A DNA stretch of 64,000 bases, taken from NCBI RefSeq assembly GCF_905171775.1, contig NC_053497.1:101549157-101613156 (forward strand), read 5' to 3'. Origin of the DNA: Rana temporaria (Eukaryota; Chordata; Amphibia; Anura; Ranidae). The translations under genes were made by a program, and so were the position numbers. Of this stretch, positions 44,208 through 56,109 are shown piece by piece. Below the pieces are notes generated by a model. It worked only from the letters and a program-made list of their open reading frames with translations. It made no database searches and was not told the DNA's origin. How positions within the stretch are numbered: the first letter of the stretch is position 1; every line of letters begins with the position of its first letter.

Positions 44208-46089
44208 GTGTCTTCTGCAAACCCACAGATGATTATCAGGCTTTAACCTCCCTGGCGGTATGATTCTTTCAGAAAAAAGGTGCTGAAAGCGGTACCATTA
44301 TTTGCAAGGAAATTTGGCGTTTTATACTGTAGGCCTGTAATTCTTAGGAATAACTCACTTAAATCTGACCAAACAAGAGACTTGTAGGCATCCCGGGTAT
44401 GAATTTTTTTTAAAAACAAAATTATAAATTATAATATAATAAATAACTATAAATATTATAACAAATAATAATATAATTATAATAAAAATTATTCAATAAT
44501 GTAATCAAATCAAAATCACTGAAATTTGCTCAGTTGCAGAATTGTCGCTATTATTACTTTTATTTTTTATGACGAATTTCACCACAAATCGCTATCGCAC
44601 AATTCTGCAAGTGATTATAATTTATTATGGCTGTTTTCTAGCTGCTCTAAAACCATTTTTGACATAAAGGGACACTTTTGGTTGCTATGGACAATCTACA
44701 GTTTGCAGGCAGAAAGAACAGTTTTTATTATATAAAAGTACATGTAGGACACTGGGCAGACCACTAGGGACAAGGGGGGGGGGTGTATTTTTTTACATAC
44801 AGTACTATAATCTATAATCTATAACAATATTACAGCCACGCCACAGAGCTATGTCTGACAAGGAAGGAGACCCGATTTTCTCTACTGAAGTTCAGTAACA
44901 TTCACAGGTCCAGAAAGAGTGTAACATCGCTCAGACTGTGGATAAAGATTTCCTTGTGGGTGCTGGCCCCGGCTCAAAAAAGTTGTGAACAAGCACGAGT
45001 TATCCATGTGAAACCGGTCTACCAATGTTTCTCTAAAGTCCTGTGTACAGCCTTTGGCACCTTGATAATAAAGTAACTATTCTACAGAAGTTCTTCCTTC
45101 CATGATGTGAGACCAATCTCCATTTTCTCAACATCCACAGGTCTCTTCCTCACCCCCAGCCATTGACTGGACAGTTAAAGCAGACTGTTGAACTGATCTC
45201 TCTTTCAATCTGATCTCTTCTAGATATGAGCAGAATGGAAAAAAAATAGTTTTGGATAGATTCGCTATGTTACTAATTTTGTTTTGTTGATTCTTTTTTC
45301 AGAATTTGCTTGGTTCCGTTTTGTTAAATTTTGTTTTGTTTATAATCTTTTAACGGATTCAATATATTCAGAATGATTCGAATTAGGATTGGTCAAAAAA
45401 TGATCGCACGATTCAAATTCTGTGAAAAGAATAGCTGGTTGTTATAGAGCGGGCCGGGAAGCCTTTAGGTCTGCTTTGGATTTTAAGGGGAAGCACACAC
45501 ATTTTTTTTTAAACGTCGTGGGGTCCCCCAAAATTCATACCAGACTCTTATCTGAGCATGAAGCCCAGGAAAGGGGGAATGAGTGAGCAACCCCCCCCCC
45601 TTCCTGAACCATACCAGACCACATGCCCTCAACATGGGGGGTGCTTTGTGGCCAGGGCACCTTATCCCCATTTTGTGCGGGTCTGCGGGCAGGGGGCTTA
45701 TCGGAATCTGGAAGCCCCCAAAACTCTGCTGTACTGGGTTTATAAAAGGCTGCTAACAGGTAAAAAGCAGGTACTTATTTCAAAGGAAATAATACAGAGT
45801 TTTCATAACAAACCATAAAAGGAGGATAATGTACGAATACCAGTAGAGTTGCAAATGTTTGATACATTAAGAACATTTGTCAGCAAAGATACGATAATGC
45901 ACATAGGTCAACCATACTGAGGGTAAGCAGAAAGCAGATAAAATACATTAGAACATATTTGATATCAGTATCGGAAAGCCTATGAGACTGCTTATATGAT
46001 TCTTGTAATCAAGAGTGGAGAAGCATAGCGTTAAATAGGGAAGGGAGCATAGAGCAACAAAAGTTAGGAGAAATAGGAGAGAAACTAAG
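44208..46089. other. Intron 1 sequence with AT-rich block and an unclassified repeat
   Basis: 44400-44520 is almost pure A/T. 45475-45740 (with CATACCAGAC and ACATGCCCTCAACATGGGGG) resembles a dispersed frog repeat I cannot classify. No gene seen. Confidence 0.45.
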
Positions 46090-46097
46090 GTTTAGGG

Positions 46098-46816
46098 CAG
46101 GGGTGCCCAACCTTTTAAAAAGCGAGGGCCACTTAAGCAACTTGGTAACCAGCATATGCAGAGCGGACACGGACATGTCTCGCTCTACTCTATGGGTCAT
46201 CTGATCTGCCCAGATGGAAAGGGATGGATCCCCCCTTCTGTGTTTTTTTTTTGTGTGAATCGGATTGGAGGTAGGTGGGTGTATACGGCCACAAGTCCGT
46301 TTTACATCTGTGGCTCAACAGGTGCAGTGCACCTGTGGCTTTCCTTCGGGTTACCTGCACTTTGCCATAGACTTCTAGTATATCCTGCAGGTGTAGTGCA
46401 TTTTCTGAAAGCACACCAAACCCACAGGTTATAACAGAAGTCTATGGCTCAGTGCAGCGCACGTGTTCTGCCCTGCACCTGCAAATCAGTTTGAAAGCAG
46501 CCCAGTAATCACTGCAGAACAGATATGCCCATATATGCACACTGTGATTTTAGTAATAAACTTACCCTTAATAACAGTCTTCCATTCAGATATCGCCGGC
46601 TGTTGCTGTCCCAGGCAGAGTGCATTTGGTATCAGGAGGCGGCGCTATACAGGAAGCATCGGCTTCATTAACAACACTCATGCTCTGGGATGGCGGGTCA
46701 GCAACCCACAATCTGGACTTGCCAACCCATCACCCCAGAGCAGGAGGTCGCGGACCACATCAGAGGGCTTCCGCGGGTCACATGTGGACCCCAGGACCAC
46801 TGGTTGGGCACCCCTG
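46098..46816. mobile_element. hAT element with 8-bp duplication (7/8)
   Basis: CAGGGGTGCCCAACCTTTT at the left and GGTTGGGCACCCCTG at the right; flanks GTTTAGGG and GTTTAGTG. Same end type as 29037-30470. No transposase. Confidence 0.8.
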
Positions 46817-46906
46817 GTTTAGTGGAAATAGGGAATTAAAAGTGGGAAGGCTAGAGGGAAGGATCGGCCGTATATATTATTGGATGCCCTAAGTGATCTT
46901 TATAGG

Positions 46907-47838
46907 TTAACCGGTTAAGACCCAGACCAATATGCAGGTTAAGGACCTTGCCCCTTTTTGCGATTCGGCACTGCGTCGCTTTAACTGACAATTGTGCGGT
47001 CGTGCGACGTGGCTCCCAAACAAAATTGGCGTCATTTTTTTCCCCACAAATAGAGCTTTCTTTTGGTGGTATTTGATCACCTCTGTGGTTTTTATTTTTT
47101 GCGGTATAAACAAAAATAGAGCGACAATTTTGAAAAAAAAAATAATATTTTTTACTTTTTGCTATAATAAACATTCCCAAAAAATATATAAATGTTTTTT
47201 TTTCCTCAGTTTAGGCCGATATGTATTCTTCTACCTATCTTTGGTAAAAAAAATCGCAATAAGCGTTTATCGATTGGTTTGTGCAAAATTTATAGCGTCT
47301 ACAAAATAGGGGATAGTTTTATGGCATTTTTATTAATATTTTTTTTTTTTTACTGCTAATGATGGTGATCAGCGATTTTTTTCGTGACTGCGACATTATG
47401 GCGGACACATCGGCCACTTTTGACACATTTTTGGGACCATTGTCATTTTCACAGCGAAAAGTGCTATAAAAACGCATTGGTTACTGTGAAAATGACAATG
47501 GTAGTGAAGGGGTTAACCACTAGGTGATCGTCGTTCCCTATATCAGGGAACAGATGGTCACTGACATTGCCACAGAGAAGAACGGGGAAGGTTTGTTTAC
47601 ACTCACCTCTCCGCGTTCTTCAGCTCCTGTGACCCGATCGCGGGACACCCACGGCGATCGGGTCCACGGGTCCAGCGGGCGTGGTCACAGAGCTTCAGAC
47701 CGGTCGCAAACGTGCCGCCGGCAGCGCGCTCGCGACCCACGGCTGGGCTCTTAAAGGGAATGTATATATACGTCCCTGTGCCCATCTGCGACATTCATGC
47801 GGACGTATATCTTCGTGCAGCGGTCCTTAAGTGGTTAA
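46907..47838. mobile_element. 'TTAA-CCACTT' family element, full length
   Basis: TTAACCGGTTAAGACCCAGA at the left and GGTCCTTAAGTGGTTAA at the right. Carries the family block GTCGCTTTAACTGACAATTG and AATAGAGCTTTCTTTTGGTG, and a GC-rich 3' part (ACCCGATCGCGGGACACC). About 0.93 kb, no frame. Confidence 0.8.
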
Positions 47839-48195
47839 GAAAGCGATGATCACAGGATGTGTATAGGAATGCTAAAAAATTAATTTCAAGATGTATTCAT
47901 GAATACAAAGTTGAATTATTTTGTCTTCCATATCTGAGTTCAGCTCAGAATTCTGGCGCAACAGATGGACAGATCAGACAAACACAGCAGAATGAGTTCT
48001 CCCTACTATTGCTTGAACTACAATCTACTGGGGCCAACCATGACCTCTCTTCCTGCCAGAGCCGATCCTAGGGTCACAGACGCCTGGGTGCAGGAATATT
48101 TCTGGTGCCCCACATGGGCATGGTCATCTTATTAACTCCTCCCCCTTTACAAATGTTTCTATGGCTACGACTCAAACACAGAGATGCTCCCCTAA

Positions 48196-48525
48196 GGCCC
48201 CATGCACACGAGACGCTGGTAAACTCGAGTTCAGAGGCATTTGGGCATTTTTTTCAACTGCCCCTGAACACATTTAATGTTATCCTATGTGTCCATGCAC
48301 ACATTTTTTTGCGTTTTTTTTGCGTTTTAAAGCAAATTTTGGGTTCAGAAGCAAACTTTTTTGCGTTTCAAAGCTTTAGGAGGGTCTACAATGTTTTTGT
48401 TATGAAAGCTGATAGCCGCAAACGCGGCAAAACGACAACATTTGCGGCAAAAACAGGCGTTTTAAACGCAGTTTTTTGCCTTTGAAAACTTGAGTTTACA
48501 TGTGTTTGCATTTGCTTCTCGTGTA
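48196..48525. mobile_element. Ranid-style MITE nested in hAT
   Basis: AGGCCCCATGCACACGAGACG at the left; the partner at the right (about TTTGCTTCTCGTGT) is degraded. Interior TTTTTTGCGTTTTAAA words recur inverted. Confidence 0.5.
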
Positions 48526-48538
48526 AGAAGTCTTCATT

Positions 48539-48660
48539 AGTGTCCCCCATCAGATCCCTCCCCCAGCAGGTGTCCCCCATCAGAGCCCCCCCATCAGGTG
48601 TCCCCCATCAGAGCCCCCCGACAGTAGGTGTCCCCATCAGAGCCCCCCACATCAGATCCA
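48539..48660. repeat. Minisatellite 'TGTCCCCCATCAGAGCCCCC'
   Basis: About four to five imperfect units of TGTCCCCCATCAGAGCCCCC with CAGCAGG or GACAGTAGG spacers. Confidence 0.75.
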
Positions 48661-49163
48661 TGTAGCTCGGGCGTGCTGGGAGCAGAAGGACATTACAGAA
48701 GGGTGGGGCATACATGGCATCTTTGGTTACTTGTAGAGTGGCATTCGGAGAGCGTTTCTGGGAGTGCACGGGATGATTGGCAGCAGCTCCGGCCAACCCA
48801 GAAGCCTCTCATCACACCGCCTATGGGAAAAGAGCCGACACACGCAGAGGGGGCAGACAGGAGACTGCTCCATGCACAGCGGACAGAATTAATTAGTGAA
48901 GCCTAGTACCGAAACATGTTCCAGTACTAGGCTCCGCTGTGGTACTCAGCCTGGATTCCATGGACAGCGGGAGGTATGCACTCTTGTCAGTTGCCAGCGG
49001 AGAGAGCAAGTGGGGAACCACAGCACCCGCTAAATGCGCTCCGCCTCTGGACACAGACAAGGAGGAGGGAGGGGAGCACTTTGGAGCTTCGTTGCCCCAC
49101 CTCTGCGGCGCCTGGGTGCGGAGCACCCCGTGCACCCTGCCTAGGATCGGCAGTGCTTCCTGC

Positions 49164-50151
49164 CTTGATGGCACTCAAAAGCTGCACATGGGCAGTGAAG
49201 GGAACATTTCCATTTCTATGGAGAAAAATTATTGACTAGCAAAATCTCTCCATTTAATATCACTTCTGGCCCTCATAATAGCTTATGTCTTTTTGGTTAT
49301 CTATCACTTAGAACTTTTGTCATGAGCAACCCTCAAATCTGTTGAATCTCTTGCATTTATCCTGTTGTGGTATATAGAAACTATTTAACTAAGACTTGTG
49401 GTAAGTATTCATTTAGCAATGCTAGATGCAGATAATCATAGGAAATGCAGATGTATGATGACCCAATTGATAAGCGTTTTTTTCTAAGTGATTTTCCAAG
49501 ACCTAGTTGTCCAACAGCTGGATATAATGTCTGAATCTGTCGGTGTATACAGTTATAGAATAATACAATCTGTTTTAATGTTTTAAAGGTGTTTAAAAAT
49601 TGTACAAATAACTTCAAGTTTATATTTTTATTCTTTCTGGTGCGTTTTTTTTGTGCTGAGACAAGATGCAATTAAGGAAACTGCACATATATAAGTGTTG
49701 AACGTTCAAGGGCTAAGCTGTTCTACTTTGTCATGTTCTTTTTAGTTTAGCCCTGGCAACAGGGTTAAAGTTAGCTTAAAATTTGGAAATGAACAGGCAC
49801 AAAGAAAATGAAAAAATATATAGTTGAGACACGTACTATAGTCAATAGCTGTCATAATATGTCAGTGTGGTCCCTGTCACTCTGTAATAATACAGTAAAT
49901 CCTCAGCAATTACTGTAGAAAGCAAGCCATGATCAGTAGAATATGGCAAGATAAACTGATGTGAAACTTTATACAGTTATGTATTTATGAATATTATATT
50001 GCATTCTAGGTTCCATTTTATACTAGCCATAAATTATACAATTTTCGATTGTGTTTTTCAGTGCCTCTTGCAAAAGAAAACAGCTGTTAATGGGGAGAAA
50101 AATTACTGAAATGTTTTTTTTTTGTCTACTGTTTGTAAACTCTGACTGTAT
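49164..50151. other. Intron 1 sequence, no gene seen
   Basis: AT-rich; nothing recognised. Confidence 0.5.
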
Positions 50152-50847
50152 TAGGCCCCATTCACACCTCAGCTTTTTGTAGTTGGAAGCTCTGAGCTCC
50201 AAAACGCTGGAGGTGAAAACATCAATTATTCTCTATGGAGTTGGTTCACATCGCCACTACAAGTCACCTGAAGCCAAACGCCTGACACATAAAAAAGTTC
50301 TGGAGCTTTTTTTCTCGCTCGTATGGGGAAGATTGGTGCCTTTAAGTGCATTTTATTGCATTTTGCCACATGTTTTTGAGCATTATTTTACTCAAATTTT
50401 ATAATTAAACGAAAATAAATAATAATAATAATATACATAAATAAACAAAAAAAATAAAACATTCTTAACCCCAACCCTTAACACTAATATTAACCACTAC
50501 CCCAATCCTAAATCCTAACCCCTAACCCTAACCTAACAAAATGAATAAATTATAAGTAAATACATAAATTAACCCCTAAACGTTACAAAAAAAAAATGTA
50601 AACGTAAATAAAAAATGCATACTATATAAATAATAAATAAAAGTCGATGAAAAGCTGAAAAACATAGCAATAAATGATTAAGCAGGTGATACGTTTCTCT
50701 CTTGGCTAACTAAAAAACGTTAAAGTTCAAAAACACTTTAAAACGTTTTTGAGCTTTGCCGTTTTTTAAATTAGCACATACAAACGCTCGAAAAAAACAT
50801 CCAAAAAATGCTCAAACATGTGACACTCAGGTGTGAATGCAGCCTTA
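50152..50847. mobile_element. MITE with 'TTAGGCCCCATTCACACCTC' ends
   Basis: TTAGGCCCCATTCACACCTC at the left and AGGTGTGAATGCAGCCTTAA at the right. The middle includes an A-rich, CTAACCCTAACC-containing stretch (about 50460-50540) and inverted AAACGTTAAAG / AAAACGTTTTTGAGC words. Confidence 0.65.
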
Positions 50848-51120
50848 AGCCCCATACACACTATCAGTTTTCCTGCAGGTTTTTCTCTTCAGGTTTACCA
50901 AAACCATGTAGTGCAAGGGCCTGCCCGATTGCATACAAATTGAAACTCTTAAGGCTCTTACACACGATAGGTTAAACCGATGAAAACGGTCTGATGGACC
51001 GTTTTCATCGGTCCAAACCGATCGCGTGTGGGCGCCATAGGTTATTTAACCTTCGGTTAAAAAAAGCAAACTTGCTTTAAAATTTAACCGATGGATTGCT
51101 AACCGATAGGTCAAAACTAG
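50848..51120. repeat. Two truncated MITE fragments in tandem
   Basis: First CCCCATACACACTATCAG with the CCATGTAGTGCAAGGGCCTG word shared with 11280-11300. Then CTTACACACGATAGGTTAAA with GGTCTGATGGACCG, related to 39135-39555. Both lack right ends. Confidence 0.5.
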
Positions 51121-51224
51121 GGGTACAACGGATCAAAAAACTCACGGTTCGGATCGTTCCTCGGATCAGGAGTCACGGATCGGATCATTTTTCGGATCAG
51201 CAGAAAACAAAAAATCTCCCCCAC

Positions 51225-51545
51225 TGTAATATCCACATCTACCCCCCCCCCCCCACACTGTAATATCCACATGTCCCTCCCCCACTGTAATATCCACATC
51301 TCCCCCCCCACTGTAATATCCACATGCCCCCCCCACTGCAGTGGCATCACTTGGTGCAAAAAAAAAATTAAAAATGGTGTCACCCCCCCTCAGTACAGCC
51401 CCCCCCTCAGTACAGACACCCCACAGTAGTGCAGACCTCAGACGGTAACCCCCCAGTAGTGCAGACCTCAGACGGTAACCCCCCCAGTAGTGCAGACCTC
51501 AGACGGTAACCCCCCAGTAGTGCAGACCTCAGACAGTAACCCCCA
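51225..51545. repeat. Two short-unit minisatellites
   Basis: 51225-51345 repeats CACTGTAATATCCACAT with C runs. 51400-51545 repeats CAGTAGTGCAGACCTCAGAC (then GGTAACCCC) about four times, nearly identical. Confidence 0.85.
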
Positions 51546-53090
51546 CTCTTTTCTCTACCTTGAGCTACATTTAGGAGTCGGGATGGGCTCTGTACCCTGC
51601 CAGCACTACCAGCAGTGGATGCGGAGGAATTCACATGCACACCCCATAACAGCTGAGCCTGAGTGGTACACAAAGAAACACTATGGGTCACAGAAGGCAT
51701 AACCAACCATGAGACTGGCTTGTCAATCAAATGATGCAATTAATCAATCAAATGTTCAAACCAGGAGTAACCCACTGTAGCTATAATTGGTATGTAATTA
51801 CATCACTGCATGCTGAAACAGGAATACAACTGGAAAGTTACTAGACTGGTGGATGGGGGGATAAGTGGCACAGTGGCCACCAGTCCAAGAGAATGAATGT
51901 GCGGGGAAATGAGGCCTGCAAATATGCAAAAATTCTTCAGCTTTCTCAGTAACAGTTTACATATGAATGGAAGCAAGAACACATTTGCTCAAGGTAAAAA
52001 ATAACCTTTATACAAATTCCTTGAGATCGGCATTAAAGCTGAAAAATTCCTCATCATTAACAGTTTTTAAAAAATCTGTAACATTCTAGGAATGCTAACT
52101 GTCATACTTCATATGCTCAAACTGTTAAACCACCATATGGCTGGAGTTAGAACTGCAGATTAAACAGAGGCTGAGATGGCAGCCTCCTTGGCTGAAAAGG
52201 ATAAGATTTAGTTCCACTTTAACAGTTGCCTTCAGGTCTATGTTTTTTTAACATATATGATTATATCTATAAATATAATAATTCACTTTCTGTATTTAAA
52301 AAGTCATCAGTATTGATTTTTATCTAAATAATGTTTTTGTTTTGTATGGTTAGTTGTAGTATACAATATGATAGTATTAGACATTCCAAAATGCCTGCCA
52401 TCCATATAAATTGAATCTGTACAGACATAAGCTGCTACTCTAGATGTACACTGTAGACGTTGTGTCGGTGCATGTATTAAAAGACAGCCTGTGGCCCCCT
52501 AGGGAGTTAAGGTACATGAATACGTCCTTCTGAGACATCTGTCAAGGGTTGACAGAGTGTCAAACTCTCAATCTGTCCACTGACCCCAGAAATATATGCA
52601 GTGTTTGGAAAGTGTGCTACTATCAACCCACAATAATACAGAGAGAAGAAAACAGAGGTTAAAGGTTCTTGTGGTAAGAGAGAAGCAGATTTAAAATACG
52701 GTACTGTCTAAAGAAATACTACAATTATCTGGGGGGGGGGGGGACCATGCTATGTGAATATCATATACCATCTTGGAGTAATTTATCGCACTGATATAGT
52801 TGTATCTAATAGAATTTCATCTTTTGCTGGTATGAACAGCAGCTGAAATGTAGACAGCAAATACTGCGGCTGAACTACATGATGACATCCAGAACATTTA
52901 ATAGACACAGGTATTGCTAAGATGAAAGTAGTTGGATTCTCAAGCATTAGTGCATTGGTTGATGAAATAAAAATAATGTCATGTTCAATAATTTTGGTGT
53001 CCATTATATTTCACACAGGGAGGCATTGGGGGTACTTTGCAAAATGGAGAACATTTGATACACAAGGAAAAAACTATAAACATCAAAGAA
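51546..53090. other. Intron 1 sequence, no gene seen
   Basis: A GGTTCTTGTGG segment and a G run of 13 near 52731. A TTCCACTTTAAC near 52210 may be one T2-like end; no partner seen. Confidence 0.45.
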
Positions 53091-53525
53091 TAATGCCACG
53101 TACACACGACCGTTATTCATTTCATGGAAAAAAACAACGTTTTTCTCGACGTGATTCCTCTCAAGCCTGCCTTGCATACACACGATCGCAATAAAAAATG
53201 GTGACGTACAACACGTACGACGGCACTATAAAGGGGAAGTTCCATTCGAATGGCGCCACCCTTTGGCCTGATTATGCAAATTTCCCTTCTCATAACTTGC
53301 TTATGAGAATGCGCGTTTTTTTCCCCATCGTTAAAGCCTACACGCGAGGAGAAAAACGACAACGTGAAAAACAACGAGAAAAGATAGAGCAGATTCTAAA
53401 TTTTTAATGGCCATTTTTCTCGTCGCGAAAAATGCTCTGGAGCCTACACACGACCGTTTTTCACAACCAATTTAAAAAATAGCATTTTTCTCGTTATGGA
53501 AAACGGTCGTGTGTACGCGGCATTA
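53091..53525. mobile_element. Ranid-style MITE with 'TAATGCCACGTACACACGAC' ends
   Basis: TAATGCCACGTACACACGAC and GGTCGTGTGTACGCGGCATTA are inverted copies. Interior AAAACAACGTTTTTCTCG palindromes. Confidence 0.8.
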
Positions 53526-54542
53526 TAGTTTCATATGGGCCATAAGACTGTACATGCAAAGATAGTCTGACCAATTCATACTCATTTGCTTATGCAAACT
53601 TGTTCTCTATACTGCTCCAGTATATGAAACACGTTAATGTATGTCACTTCACCCTCTGAAAAATATGAAATATGCTAATGTAGCTTTAATGGAATCTGAT
53701 ATGCTCAAATTATTTTAATAAATACATTATTAATGAAGAAACATAAAGAAATAGATTAGTTGGAATATCATGTGCTGCCTCCCATTGATTTGCATATTCA
53801 GAAAGGCCTGGTCTAATTGCAGGAAACCCCATGCAGGTTCATTTCATAGCACATTTCATATTAACTACATATAATGAGAACACTGGTTTATTTTTAAGTC
53901 TGAAAGAAGAATGGTTCATTTTGTCTATAGCAACCCATATCCTTCCTATTTGGAGCTTGGAAAAATTTGAGGAATAATTTTGTTATGTGCCAGGGGTAAC
54001 AAGGTTAGTTCCTCCTAGAGGTAGGTAAGGCCACCTTTAATGGGCGCAAAAGGCATCAATCAGGCAATTTATCTAATTTTACAGTCATATTGAGTTCTGA
54101 ATGCACAAATATGAATCAAATTAAACTAGATGTTCTGCTGAAATGGTTAATGAAAACTGAGCGTCCTCTGATATTTTTTTTAGCAGCAGTGCTGGGAAAA
54201 TGTCAGCGGTCACTTCATCACGATGACCCACTCATTACATAGAGAGAGGAGATACAGTGTTCAGCCATGTCCTGTTTGCAGCCATCACAAGCAATACATC
54301 TTGGAGAAGCTAATTCACTTCACCACAGATAAATACAAAGATGTGTGTTAGATGCATTATATGTGATCCCTAAATCCTTTAGCTCATGGTGAAAATAGGT
54401 CTGCTCGAGAAGGGATATATATCTGCCTCTGGGGAAAGAAAATAAATGAAGTAAAGGGGGAATGATGCTTTTCTTTATAGCTGGCTTCACTGACAGTAAA
54501 AGTGGAAAGTATATTTCAGTGAGCACCCCCTGACTTTGTTAA
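53526..54542. other. Intron 1 sequence, no gene seen
   Basis: AT-rich; nothing recognised. Confidence 0.5.
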
Positions 54543-54760
54543 TTAACCACTTGCCCATTGGGCACTTAAACCCCCTTCCTGCCCAGGCCAAATTTCAGCT
54601 TTCAGTGCTCTCACGCCTTGAATGACAATTGCGCGGTCATGAAACACTGTACCCAAATTAAATTTGTATAATTTTTTTCCACATAAATAGAGTTTTCTTT
54701 TGGTGGTATTTCATCACTGCTGGGGTTTTTATTTTTTCTTCTTCATTAATGTGCGGTGAT
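54543..54760. mobile_element. 'TTAA-CCACTT' family element, left part only
   Basis: TTAACCACTTGCCCATTGGG and the family block ATGACAATTGCGCGGTCAT with AATAGAGTTTTCTTTTGGTG. The right end is absent; a minisatellite follows. Confidence 0.65.
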
Positions 54761-54958
54761 GAGGCGGCACTGATAGTTGGCACTGATAGTTGGCATTGAT
54801 GGGCACTAAGAGGTGGTACTGATGGGTGGTACTGAGAGGTGGGAATGATAGGCAGCACTGAAGGGCACTGATAGGTGGCACTGAAGGGCACTGATAGGGG
54901 GCACTGATGGATGGCACTAATGGGCACTGGTAGTAGGTGACACTGGTGGGCAGCACTT
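54760..54958. repeat. Minisatellite 'GGCACTGATGG'
   Basis: Many imperfect units of GGCACTGATAGTTGGCACTG / GGGCACTGATAGGTGGCACT. A short GTGTTTATTGGCGTATAACA repeat piece follows at 54960. Confidence 0.8.
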
Positions 54959-55369
54959 ACCGTGTTTATTGGCGTATAACACACACCTTCATTTTAAGAG
55001 GGACGTTTCAGGAAAAAAAATACATTTTAAATAAAGAACTGCAGATTACATGCAACATACGAACAATGCGATTTCAGCCATACAGATTGTATGGCTGAAT
55101 TTGCATCGCATTTGGACCCTTTTTTGTGGTCCGCACCAGAATTGGATCGCATGGGTGTTCACACAATGTCTGAACTGCCAGTTCGCAGTGCGATATGTGA
55201 GCTAAAATGGGGGTGCCATTAACTTTGCATTGACACTCCACACAGATCGCATAGGACAGTGTGAACTGCTGTGCGAGTCGGGTGCGATGCGGGAACCCGC
55301 ATTGGATTTGCAGGGTTCTCGCATCGCACAATTGTGCAGGCTCCTTTCCTACAGTATACTGGAACTGCT

Positions 55370-55761
55370 TAGGCTTAGGCACACTGAAGCTGATAAACTG
55401 CAATTTATTGGCGTTTTGGCTTTTTTTTAAAGCCCATAAACTGAACTTTATGTTAGCCTATGTGCCCATGCACACCTGGGCGTTTTTTAGTGTTAATGAG
55501 CTTTGGAGTTTTTTGGCTTTTTTCTGAACGCCCGAAATTTGCGTTCAAAGTGCCGTTTTTTTGCGGGGAAAAATGCTAAATACGCAAAACGCAGAAAAAC
55601 GCTCAAAAACTTGTTTTTTTATCTATTGTAAAAAGAAAAAGCTACACTGAAAAACGCTGATTAAAGCTATTGCAAAAACGATAAAAAACTTTGAAAGGCT
55701 CCCTGCAAAGCTACTGGCGTTTTTTTATAGCTTTTATCAGCTTCAGTGTGCATGGAGCCTA
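55370..55761. mobile_element. MITE with 'GGCACACTGAAGCTGATAAA' ends
   Basis: TTAGGCTTAGGCACACTGAAGC at the left and GCTTCAGTGTGCATGGAGCCTAA at the right. Interior TTTTTTGGC and GCTCAAAAAC words in both orientations. 55040-55369 just before it looks like another decayed element (GCGATTTCAGCCATACAGAT). Confidence 0.65.
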
Positions 55762-55919
55762 ATTCTGATCTCACTGCACACTGAGTTTCTTGACTGAAGG
55801 ATGTTCAGCTTCATCTTGTACTTTAATCCTCAGCTTTGCTGTCTTAAGCCAGCTCCTTTCTATCATTAGATTTTAGTTATTTCAATCATGTAGGTTCAGC
55901 ATCACACATAGCTGATAGC

Positions 55920-56109
55920 CAGGGCAATGTTTCTCAACCCCAGTCCTCAAGTACCCCAACAGGTCATCTTTTCAGGCTTTCCATTATTTTCAAAGGTGAT
56001 TTGATCCGTTTCACTGCCTTAGTAATTAACACAGCCTTTTAATCTGAGGAAATCCGGAAAACATGACCTGTTGGGGGTACTTGAGGATTGGAGTTGAGAA
56101 ACATTGCCC
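55920..56109. mobile_element. Small palindromic hAT-like MITE
   Basis: CAGGGCAATGTTTCTCAACC and AGTTGAGAAACATTGCCC are inverted ends. The inner AGTCCTCAAGTACCCCAACAGGTCAT also pairs with its complement near 56065. No clean target duplication. Confidence 0.7.

Larger units (their letters stand above)
48057..49155. mobile_element. hAT-type element with exact 8-bp duplication
   Basis: CAGAGCCGATCCTAGGG at the left and CCTAGGATCGGCAGTG at the right. CTTCCTGC flanks both sides (48049-48056 and 49156-49163). Contains a nested MITE (about 48196-48525) and a CCCCCATCAGAGCC array (48539-48660). Short frames on both strands look like shadows. Confidence 0.85.

Noticed and set aside
50460..50545. CTAACCCTAACC-like words, considered as an interstitial telomeric repeat
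   Set aside because: Only a few imperfect units, embedded in an A-rich MITE interior; not a real TTAGGG array.
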